Assembly: GCF_014873145.1 (NCBI RefSeq)
Contig: NZ_JADBEK010000001.1
Span: 2,728,001 to 2,792,000, forward strand
Origin: Nonomuraea angiospora
GTDB taxonomy: Bacteria > Actinomycetota > Actinomycetes > Streptosporangiales > Streptosporangiaceae
DNA: 64,000 nt
Reading direction: 5' to 3'
Position numbers and translations under genes: made by a program. Positions 35,768 through 42,714 of this stretch are shown in pieces. Position 1 is the first letter of the stretch; every line of letters begins with the position of its first letter. The notes under the pieces are model-generated. The model saw nothing but the letters and a program-made list of their open reading frames with translations, was not told the DNA's origin and made no database searches.

Positions 35768-36181
35768 GTGCACACCCCGCAACGCTCCGGACGTTCCTGG
35801 CCGGTCAGGCTCACCGTCGTCCTGACCGCCTTCGTGTCCCTCATCGGCCTGGCCGGCATCACCCCCGCCAACGCCTCGGTCTACAACTCCTGCACCATCT
35901 CGCGGTGCTCCGACGCGCGCTCGGCCAGCTCGACCTGGGCCTCCAAGGGCTACCCCACCTCCAGCGGCTGGTACTCCTGGCCGGACGGCCGCTACAACTA
36001 CACCGGCGGGCGCTTCTACAACCGCGAGGGCCAGCTGCCCAGCGGCGCGACCTACTATGAGTACGACGTCTACTCCCGGGCGCGCGGGGCCGCGCGTGAC
36101 GCGTACCGGATCGTCGTGAACCGCAGCACCGGCGTGGTGTGGTTCTCGCCCAACCACTACACCGACTTCTACCGCCTGTAG
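35768..36181 (+). CDS. Secreted barnase-type ribonuclease
   Basis: 137 aa from GTG 35768, preceded by GAGGAGG. Signal peptide: Arg-rich start then LTVVLTAFVSLIGLAGITPANA. Mature domain aligns with microbial RNases of the barnase/N1 family: Glu in YYEYDVYSRARGAARD, Arg in AYRIVVNRSTG and His in PNHYTDFYRL correspond to barnase Glu73, Arg87 and His102. The SCTISRCSDARSAS region could form a disulfide. Followed after 12 bp by a barstar gene, so this is a nuclease-inhibitor pair. Confidence 0.88.
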   Translation: MHTPQRSGRSWPVRLTVVLTAFVSLIGLAGITPANASVYNSCTISRCSDARSASSTWASKGYPTSSGWYSWPDGRYNYTGGRFYNREGQLPSGATYYEYDVYSRARGAARDAYRIVVNRSTGVVWFSPNHYTDFYRL

Positions 36182-36193
36182 GGACGCACGCCC

Positions 36194-36571
36194 ATGACCT
36201 CCGCCGAACGTCCGCTGCCGTCCTGGCTCACGGTGTCCACCGGCCCGGCGCCGGCGGTGGTCGACGGGCGGGCCTGCCGCACCCGCGCCGCCTTCTTCGA
36301 GGAGGTGGCGCGGGCGCTGCGCCTGCCCGCCTACTTCGGCCGCAACTGGGACGCGCTCACCGACTCGCTGCGCGACACCGGCGCCGTCGCCCTGTTCGTG
36401 GCGCACGCCGAGGAACTGCTCGGCGACGAGCCTCCCGAGCAGTTCGCCACCCTGCTGGCGGTCCTCTCCGACGCCGCCGAAGGCGGGCTGACCGTCACCC
36501 TGAACACCGAGCCCGCCCATGAGGCCCTGATGAGGGAGCGGACCGCCGCCGCACTGGGCTACGGAATGTGA
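36194..36571 (+). CDS. Barstar-family RNase inhibitor
   Basis: 125 aa. The barstar core is clear: VVDGRACRTRAAFFEEVARAL, LPAYFGRNWDALTDSLRD (the hallmark Phe-Gly-x-Asn-x-Asp-Ala region), then FATLLAVLSDAAEGG. No signal peptide, so it stays in the cytosol to neutralise unexported RNase from the preceding gene, 12 bp upstream. Inhibition of that RNase is inferred from family and position. Confidence 0.93.
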   Translation: MTSAERPLPSWLTVSTGPAPAVVDGRACRTRAAFFEEVARALRLPAYFGRNWDALTDSLRDTGAVALFVAHAEELLGDEPPEQFATLLAVLSDAAEGGLTVTLNTEPAHEALMRERTAAALGYGM

Positions 36572-36639
36572 CGTCGCTCCGGCCCCCTTGAACGCGTCGG
36601 GCGCGCCGACGACCACGCGCACCACGCCCCGTCGGACGG

Positions 36640-37833
36640 TCACGTGACTACCCGCTTCTGACGTTCCGGGGTGGCCGCCTGGCCGCGGCGGCGGGGGAAG
36701 GTGGCGATCGCGGCCAGGTTCGCGACGGCGACGACCACGGCGCCGGTCAGCAACAGCCCCCGCCCACCGGCCAACCCGGCCAGCGGTGCTGCCATGGCCA
36801 GCCCGAACGGCCGGGTCGCGAACGAGATGAGCTGATCGAACGACCGCACCCGGCCCAGCGCCGCCTCAGGGATCTCCTCGGCGACCACGGTCTCCCACAG
36901 CGGGCTGAGCACGCCCAGCCCGAACATCGCCACGAAGTACGCCCCCGCGATCAACCACGCGCTCGCCGGCAGCGCCAGGGCCGCCATCGGCAGCACGTAC
37001 AGCGCCGCGCCCACCTGCACGGCCACCAACGGCCGCCGGATGGGCAGCCTCGGCGCCGCGAACACCCCCGCGACCAGCCCCACCGTGCCGCTCTGCACAA
37101 TCAGCACCCAGCCGGCCTCACCGCCCAGCTCCTTGACCGCCGCCAGCGGGCCGAGCGTGAGGAACAGGCCGGCCATGAAGTGCCACACGCCGTGGGCCAG
37201 GACCGCCGCCAGAAACCACGGCCGCCGCCGTACCTCGCCCCATCCCTCTCTCAGGTCGTTGAGGAACGTGGCGTTCTGGGCGCCGGAGCGCTTGGCCGTA
37301 CGTACTCCGCCCAGGGTCAGCGCCGAGCAGGCGAACAGCGCGGCCGTGAGCAGCGCGGCCCAGCCGGGCCCGGCCAGCAGCACCACGCCGCCCGCCAGGG
37401 CGGGAGCGAGCACGGCGGCCACGCTGGTCGCGACGCCGAGCCGGGCGTTCACGCGCAGCCGCTCCGGCCCCGGCACCGCGGCCACCACCAGCCTCGGCAC
37501 GGCCGGCAGCCCGAACGCGACCGCGACTCCCGCCAGCACGGCCAGCACGGCCAGGCGAGGCAAGCTGGCGGCACCGGTCAGCAGCTCGATCGCGATGGCG
37601 GCCTGCGTCAGGCCGCGTACCAGGTCGGTGACCAGCGCCAATCGCTCGGGTCTGACCCGGTCGGCCACCACCCCGCCCACCGGCAGGAACACCAGCAACG
37701 GAATCGCCTCACATGCCAGCACCATGCCGACGGCCCCGGCGTCACTGGTGGCGCGCAGCACGGCGAGAGTGATCGTGGTCGGGATCAACGCGGTGGCCAG
37801 GGCGGACAAGGCCCGGCCGATCAGCAGTCTCAT
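36640..37833 (-). CDS. MFS transporter
   Basis: 397 aa with about 12 hydrophobic helices (LALVTDLVRGLTQAAIAIELL, FLPVGGVVADRVRPERLALV with the loop 2-3 GxxxDRxxR-type motif). Belongs to the MFS_3/enterobactin-exporter-like group of actinobacterial drug or siderophore exporters. Divergent from a MarR gene, which presumably controls it through the palindrome at 37861-37878. Confidence 0.92.
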   Translation of the reverse strand: MRLLIGRALSALATALIPTTITLAVLRATSDAGAVGMVLACEAIPLLVFLPVGGVVADRVRPERLALVTDLVRGLTQAAIAIELLTGAASLPRLAVLAVLAGVAVAFGLPAVPRLVVAAVPGPERLRVNARLGVATSVAAVLAPALAGGVVLLAGPGWAALLTAALFACSALTLGGVRTAKRSGAQNATFLNDLREGWGEVRRRPWFLAAVLAHGVWHFMAGLFLTLGPLAAVKELGGEAGWVLIVQSGTVGLVAGVFAAPRLPIRRPLVAVQVGAALYVLPMAALALPASAWLIAGAYFVAMFGLGVLSPLWETVVAEEIPEAALGRVRSFDQLISFATRPFGLAMAAPLAGLAGGRGLLLTGAVVVAVANLAAIATFPRRRGQAATPERQKRVVT

Positions 37834-37860
37834 GGTTCGGCAGATTATTTCGCCAGCTAA

Positions 37861-37878
37861 TATTTCGTCAACAAAATA
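37861..37878. promoter_or_regulatory. Putative MarR operator between MFS and MarR genes
   Basis: TATTTCGTCAACAAAATA is an imperfect 18-bp palindrome (14 of 18 positions symmetric), AT-rich in a GC-rich background, centred in the 69-bp divergent region. Confidence 0.55.
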
Positions 37879-37902
37879 CTCGCTGACGTATCGTTGTTCT
37901 CT

Positions 37903-38385
37903 GTGGACTCAGTGGATCGTCATCTCGCCCGATGGCGGGGCAAGGCGCCGTACGACGAGCGGGTCGAGGCGGTCGTGACGCGGATGCAGTTCCTCGTCAA
38001 GCACCTGCACCAGACGAAGGAGGCGGCGCTGGCGCAGGTGGGGATGCAGGACTTCGAGTTTGAGACGCTGCACCGGCTGGTCGCCCATGGCCGGGCCGCG
38101 ACGCCGTCCGAGCTGGCGATCGAGCTGATGCTCTCGCCCGCCGGGATGACCGGCCGACTCGACACGCTGGAGAAGTCCGGACTGGTACGACGGCTGCGCA
38201 GCGCGGAGGACCGGCGGCGGGTGGACGTGGAGCTGACTGACAAAGGCCACGAGCTGTGGCTGGAGGCCATGCGGATTCGGGCCGAGGTGGAGGCGGAGAT
38301 GGTCTATGCGCTGGACGCGCAGCAGCAGGAGACGCTGAACGGCCTGCTCAAACGCCTCCTGGAGAACGTGGAGTCGAACCGCTGA
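37903..38385 (+). CDS. MarR-family transcriptional regulator
   Basis: 160 aa from GTG 37903 (a TTG at 37894 is possible). Winged helix: HGRAATPSELAIELMLSPAGMTGRLDTLEKSGLVRRL followed by SAEDRRRVDVELTDKG, with the conserved Asp-Arg wing. N- and C-terminal dimer helices are present. Divergent from the MFS exporter, so it probably represses that exporter and itself and responds to the exported compound. Confidence 0.92.
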   Translation: MDSVDRHLARWRGKAPYDERVEAVVTRMQFLVKHLHQTKEAALAQVGMQDFEFETLHRLVAHGRAATPSELAIELMLSPAGMTGRLDTLEKSGLVRRLRSAEDRRRVDVELTDKGHELWLEAMRIRAEVEAEMVYALDAQQQETLNGLLKRLLENVESNR

Positions 38386-38545
38386 CCCGCGTTTCCCCAT
38401 CTGCGGGCCCCGTGATCAGGCGGTCTCCTAGTCCTCCTGTGTCCTGATCGTCGGTGCGGCAGCAGGGCGTGCGCCAGAAGAACGGAGGCAAGGACCAAGG
38501 TCATCTGACCGTCGTGGCCGCCGTTCTCCGTGACGCAGCAGCGGC

Positions 38546-40201
38546 CTACGCGGAGCACAGGTACGGCCGGGAGAGCGTCAGGGCGGTCGCCGTGAGGGCC
38601 ATCCCGAGCAGGACCGGCGCGAGGTGCCAGAGGTCGACGTACCCGATGGCCAGGTGGGTCAGGACGGCGGGCACGAACCCGGCGACGGCCGCGAGCGTCA
38701 GCGTCCACCACACCCACGACTCACCGCGCCGCCATCCCCAGGCGCTCAGCAGGGTGATCGCCGCCGCGGCGGCCAGCAGCGCCCCGCCGAACCCGGCCCT
38801 GTCGTGCGCGATGAACGGCAGCAGCCGCGTCCCGGCCGCCGCCCGCAACGTGTCCGGCCCGGTTCCCAGGTACTCCAGGTCGCTCGGGACGAAGACGCCG
38901 CCGAGACCGACGGCCGACACGGCCACGCCGCCGGCGAACAGCCCGATCCCGGTGATCACCATGAGGAGCTGGCCGGTGAGCGCCCGGCGGCGTTCGCGTT
39001 CGGGTCCGTCCGGGCGGGAGGTCCATCGCGGGCGCTCCCGTGGCCGCCGGGCCGCGGCCAGGAACATGGGAAGGAGCACGACGGCCAGCGCCGTGTGCAG
39101 CGGCTCCGCGTACCCGTGGGTGAAGAGGTAGGGCACGGCGGCGAACCCGATCGCCCCTGAGACCAGGTACGCCTCGCGCGCCCACGGCCACCCGCGGCGC
39201 ATGCCCCCGGCGGCGAGCCCGACGTAGAGGACGCCGATCGCCACCATGGTGCCCGCCAGCGTGATCCGGTCGTGCCGCAGGAAGTGGACCAGGTGGTGGT
39301 TGACGGCGTGCAACGACTCCTGGTCCATGTCGAGGAAGGCGCGGTCGTACCAGAGCAGCACCGGCCCGAGCGCGACCGCCGCGGCGACGAGCCCGGCGAC
39401 CGCGATGACGACGCCGGTCGCCATCCCCCACCACCAGGCGGGCCACCGGCGGGGGTCACTGCCGGCGGGCCACAACGAGGGGGCGGGCGCGGTGGGGGTC
39501 GCCGCCTCCATCACCCGCCCGAACCAACCGGGGCCCGCCTCGATCAGCAGGGCCGGCGTGGCGAGCACGACCTTGGCGGGATCAGCAAGAACCCCGGCCA
39601 CCGCTCCGACGGACGGAGAAGCGGGCAACACGATGCCCCCGCGGTGCTCCGAGGAGGGGCGCTCCGTGTCGCGCTCTGGGTGGGTCTGCGCCACGTCGCG
39701 CTCTGGGTGGGTCTGCGCCACGTCGCGCTGCGGGAGGGTCTGCGCCACGTCGTGCTCCGGGCGGTGCCGCTCCTCGTCGTCCGTCGGCAGGATCGCGTCC
39801 ACGTGTGCTGCCAGGGCGGCGGTCACGGCCGGGTCCCCCGTGCGGACCAGCAGCGGCACCCGCCTGCCCGCCGCCGCCTGCCGTACCAGCGGCACGTCCG
39901 CGAGCTCGACCGGCTCCACCAGGACGAGCCCCGCCCCGAGCGGCGGCAGCGCGCGTACCGCGTCCCGGGCCACCTGCGGCGGCACCGCAGCGCCGAGCCG
40001 GCTGCGCACCGCCACCCCGGCCACCGTGCCCGACAGGTGCGCGGGCGGGTGCCGGTGCCCGAGCAGCCGCGCGACCAGCCGCCCGCCGCCGGGCAGCGAT
40101 CCCGTCCAGGCCAGCGCCCTCAGTGCCACCCGCCGCGACCGCCGTACGCCCAGCAGCGCCCCCGCGATCCCCCGCAGCGGCTGGTACGTCCAGTCAGGCA
40201 T
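38546..40201 (-). CDS. Polytopic membrane protein with repeat-containing linker
   Basis: 551 aa from ATG 40201, overlapping the upstream monooxygenase stop by 8 bp. Residues 1-150 form a soluble domain (VARDAVRALPPLGAGLVLVEPVELADVP, LLVRTGDPAVTAALAAHVDAILP). A linker follows with a nine-residue repeat (RDVAQTHPE-like, four copies), then about eight membrane helices with FLDMDQESLHAVNHHLVHFLRHDRITL between the first two. I do not recognise the family with confidence; the helical part resembles uncharacterised actinobacterial membrane proteins. The 160 bp after its stop hold no gene that I can see. Confidence 0.7.
   Translation of the reverse strand: MPDWTYQPLRGIAGALLGVRRSRRVALRALAWTGSLPGGGRLVARLLGHRHPPAHLSGTVAGVAVRSRLGAAVPPQVARDAVRALPPLGAGLVLVEPVELADVPLVRQAAAGRRVPLLVRTGDPAVTAALAAHVDAILPTDDEERHRPEHDVAQTLPQRDVAQTHPERDVAQTHPERDTERPSSEHRGGIVLPASPSVGAVAGVLADPAKVVLATPALLIEAGPGWFGRVMEAATPTAPAPSLWPAGSDPRRWPAWWWGMATGVVIAVAGLVAAAVALGPVLLWYDRAFLDMDQESLHAVNHHLVHFLRHDRITLAGTMVAIGVLYVGLAAGGMRRGWPWAREAYLVSGAIGFAAVPYLFTHGYAEPLHTALAVVLLPMFLAAARRPRERPRWTSRPDGPERERRRALTGQLLMVITGIGLFAGGVAVSAVGLGGVFVPSDLEYLGTGPDTLRAAAGTRLLPFIAHDRAGFGGALLAAAAAITLLSAWGWRRGESWVWWTLTLAAVAGFVPAVLTHLAIGYVDLWHLAPVLLGMALTATALTLSRPYLCSA
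39668..39767 (-). repeat. 27-bp tandem repeat, about 3.7 copies
   Basis: Units begin at 39668, 39695, 39722 and 39749. The first two are identical; the third and fourth carry a few substitutions. They encode nine-residue units (RDVAQTHPE) in the linker of the membrane protein, and the multiple-of-three period keeps the frame. Confidence 0.9.
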
Positions 40202-41651
40202 CGCTCCCCGGCCTTCCGCCCCGCCCTCCACCCGGCCTCCCAGCCGACCTTCCACCCGGCATACCGCCCGGCATTCCCCCCGGCCCTCCGCTCAGCCCTC
40301 CGCACGGTCCTCCGCCTGGGCCTCTGCCGGGCTCTTCTCCTGGCATCCCTCCTGGCGTTCCGTCCGGACTGCCATCGAGCTCGGGCACCGGCCCGGTACC
40401 CCGTTCCGCCGGCTCGGGCGGTGTCCAGCCGAGAACCGGATCCATCGACCGCAGCAGCAGCCCGGGCGGCACCAGGCGGGCGGCGAGGTTCCGTGACCAC
40501 ACCCCCGGCCCCCACGCCACCAGGGACGCCGCCCCCAGCCGGGCCGACCGGCGGACGATCGCCTGGGTACGGGGCCGCCGCACCCGGTCGTACCGGGCGA
40601 GCGCCACGTCCACGTCGCGCTCCGAACGCAGGCAGGCGGCCAGCGTGACCGCGTCCTCCAGCGCCGTGCCCGCCCCCTGCCCCAGCGCCGGGTCCATCGC
40701 GTGCGCCGCGTCCCCCAGCAGCGCCACCCTCCCCCGTACGTACGTGGCCAGCGGCGGCATCGCGTACACGTCGTGCCGCAGCACGGCGTCCCCGGGCACG
40801 GCCGCCAGCATCTCGGGCACGGGATCGGGCCAGCCGCCGAACCTGCGCACGAGCCCCGCGTACGCGTCCCCCTCCCCGCCTTCGGGCACCCGGGCCGCCG
40901 CGAAGCAGTAGAACCGCCCGCCCGGCAGCGCCGCGAACCCGAAGCGCTCCCCTCGCCCCCAGAACACCGCCCCTTCGGCGCCTCGCCCGCCCAGCGGCCC
41001 GGTCACCGCCCGCCACGCCGTGCAGCCCGCGTACCGGGGCGCCCGCGCCTCCGGCCACCCCTGTTCCCGCACCCGGCTGCGGATCCCATCGGCCCCCACC
41101 ACCAGGTCCGCCCGCACCCACCCGCCCCGATGCTCGACCACCACCCCCTCACCGTCGGACCACACCCGCCCGCCCCCGTGCTCAGCCGACGCCCCCTCGC
41201 CGTCCGCCAGGGTCCGCGCGTCCCGATGCTCGACCACCACCCCATCCCCGTCCGCCCGCACGGCCCGTACCTCGCTGCCGGGCCGCAGCACGTCGGGCGG
41301 CAGGGCGGCCACGAGCGCCCGCACCAGCTCCGCCCGGTGCACCATGAGCAGCGGCCACCCGTGACGCTGCGCGACGTCGGCGTTGTCGGTCCTGGACAAC
41401 CATCGCCCGGCCCGGTCCCGCACCCCGCCCGCGGTCTCCACCCCGGCGATCGCCCGTACCCGCTCGGCCAGGCCCAGCGCAGCGAGGGCGCGCGTGGCGT
41501 TGGGCCAGAGCGCCAGCCCCGCCCCGATGTCTCCGAACTCGGCGGCCCGCTCCAGCACGGTCACCCGCCATCCGATCCGGTGCAGCGCGATCGCCGCCGC
41601 CAGCCCTCCGATCCCCCCGCCGACCACGACCGCAGCAGGCACGACCCGCAC
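40194..41651 (-). CDS. FAD-dependent aromatic monooxygenase with low-complexity tail
   Basis: 485 aa. Group A flavin monooxygenase (PHBH fold): VVVGGGIGGLAAAIALHRIGWRVTVLERA, the DG motif VVGADGIRSRVR and the GD motif RVALLGDAAHAMDPALGQGAGTALEDAV. Two oddities: an insert around residues 155-190 built from imperfect repeats (DGEGVVVEHRGG-like), and a C-terminal ~60-residue Gly/Pro-rich tail (PGGMPGG units) absent from typical enzymes of about 400 aa. The paired palindromes upstream suggest TetR-type control, but no regulator is adjacent. Confidence 0.88.
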   Translation of the reverse strand: MRVVPAAVVVGGGIGGLAAAIALHRIGWRVTVLERAAEFGDIGAGLALWPNATRALAALGLAERVRAIAGVETAGGVRDRAGRWLSRTDNADVAQRHGWPLLMVHRAELVRALVAALPPDVLRPGSEVRAVRADGDGVVVEHRDARTLADGEGASAEHGGGRVWSDGEGVVVEHRGGWVRADLVVGADGIRSRVREQGWPEARAPRYAGCTAWRAVTGPLGGRGAEGAVFWGRGERFGFAALPGGRFYCFAAARVPEGGEGDAYAGLVRRFGGWPDPVPEMLAAVPGDAVLRHDVYAMPPLATYVRGRVALLGDAAHAMDPALGQGAGTALEDAVTLAACLRSERDVDVALARYDRVRRPRTQAIVRRSARLGAASLVAWGPGVWSRNLAARLVPPGLLLRSMDPVLGWTPPEPAERGTGPVPELDGSPDGTPGGMPGEEPGRGPGGGPCGGLSGGPGGMPGGMPGGRSAGRPGGGRGGRPGSDA

Positions 41652-41665
41652 CCTCGACCCCCTCT

Positions 41666-41714
41666 TTGAGCGACTGCTTAATCAGACCATAGGACGATTT
41701 AAGCGATCGCTCAA
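41666..41714. promoter_or_regulatory. Inverted pair of operator-like palindromes
   Basis: TTGAGCGACTGCTTAA (41666-41681) and, in inverted orientation, TTAAGCGATCGCTCAA (41699-41714); 14 of 16 positions agree. The pair lies 15-63 bp upstream of the FAD monooxygenase start and looks like a TetR-type operator pair. Confidence 0.65.
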
Positions 41715-41740
41715 CTCCCTCAACGGCAACAGGAGCCGGC

Positions 41741-41772
41741 GGGGAGCGCGGCCGATGGTGACCGCGCTCCCC
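41741..41772. terminator. Hairpin terminator downstream of fasciclin gene
   Basis: GGGGAGCGCG (41741-41750) pairs perfectly with CGCGCTCCCC (41763-41772) across a 12-nt loop, 17 bp beyond the fasciclin stop on the minus strand. No T-run, as is usual in high-GC actinomycetes. Confidence 0.7.
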
Positions 41773-41788
41773 GATAGGTCAGATCCCG

Positions 41789-42466
41789 TCAGTGGGGCAG
41801 CAGGATCTTGTCGACGATGTAGACGGTGGCGTTGCTCGTCTTCACGCCACCACAGACGATCTTGGCGTCGTTGATGGTGAGGTTGTCACCGGAACCCTTC
41901 ACGGTCAGGGACCCGCCCTGCATGGTCTTGAGCGTGGCGCCCTCGACCAGGTCGGACGGCGCCTTCTTGCCCATCACCACGTGGTAGGACAGCAGCTTGG
42001 TCAGCGCCTCCTTGTTGGCCATGAGCTTGTCCTGGGCTTCCTTCGGGATCGCGTCGAACGCCTTGTTGTCCGGCGCGAACACCGTGATGTCCGAGGCGGA
42101 GTCCAGTTTCTCCTGGAGCCCGGCCTTCTTCACGGCCTCCGACAGCTTCGACAGCTCGGAGATCTTGGAGAGGGCGGTGCCTACCGGCTGGTCCGCGACC
42201 TCGGCCAGGTTGCCCTCGATCGCGGAGCAGCCGGGTCCGGACGGGCTGGCGGCGGCGGTGGCGGTCGGCGAGGGCGACATTTCCGGAGAAGTGGGCGACA
42301 TCTCTGGCGAAGTCGGTGACATCTCCGGAGACGTGGGCGACATCTCCGGCGTGGAGGTCGTTTCCTCCGGCGACGGCACCGGCGTACGCGTGTGGACAGC
42401 TGCGCCGGCGGTGCCGGTGGCACCGGCGGCCAGCGCCAGCGCCGCCGCGAGAAGCACTCGTTTCAC
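41789..42466 (-). CDS. Secreted fasciclin-domain protein
   Basis: 225 aa. Signal peptide KRVLLAAALALAAGATGTAGA, then a Ser/Thr/Pro linker with MSPTSPE repeats, then a single FAS1 domain: TVFAPDNKAFDAIPKEA (H1 motif) and LLSYHVVMGKKAPSDLVEGATLKTMQGG, ending NATVYIVDKILLP. No lipobox Cys, so it is secreted rather than lipidated. Adhesion or cell-wall role inferred from the family. The 248 bp upstream hold a relatively AT-rich stretch (about 42570-42640) but no recognisable gene. Confidence 0.92.
   Translation of the reverse strand: MKRVLLAAALALAAGATGTAGAAVHTRTPVPSPEETTSTPEMSPTSPEMSPTSPEMSPTSPEMSPSPTATAAASPSGPGCSAIEGNLAEVADQPVGTALSKISELSKLSEAVKKAGLQEKLDSASDITVFAPDNKAFDAIPKEAQDKLMANKEALTKLLSYHVVMGKKAPSDLVEGATLKTMQGGSLTVKGSGDNLTINDAKIVCGGVKTSNATVYIVDKILLPH
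42275..42360 (-). repeat. 21-bp tandem repeat encoding MSPTSPE units
   Basis: Four imperfect 21-bp units (gacatctccggagaagtgggc-like) encode the seven-residue linker repeats of the fasciclin protein. Confidence 0.85.
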
Positions 42467-42678
42467 TGTGATCCCCCCGAGTTCGGAGTGCCGCGGCGGG
42501 CGAACCTGCCACGGCTCGAACGCAGCCCCGGGCTCGCACCCCGGCTGCCTCTCCAGTGTGTGCAGCCATCGAGAACACGGGAGTTACATTTCGCCCAAAA
42601 AGCCACAAAAGCCGTACACCACAACTTTTGCCCGCTATGTCTCGGTGCAGGTTTGGAACCCGACGGAGCCGGGCCCGC

Positions 42679-42696
42679 CGGGGCCCGCGGGCCCCG
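42679..42696. terminator. 18-bp perfect palindrome downstream of YhgE-type gene
   Basis: CGGGGCCCGCGGGCCCCG is fully self-complementary and lies 19 bp past the stop of the minus-strand YhgE/Pip-type gene. Candidate intrinsic terminator for the MMPL-YhgE operon; a T/A-rich CTTAA follows on the gene-proximal side, not distal, so the call is tentative. Confidence 0.45.
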
Positions 42697-42714
42697 GGTC
42701 CCTTAAAGGTGCGT

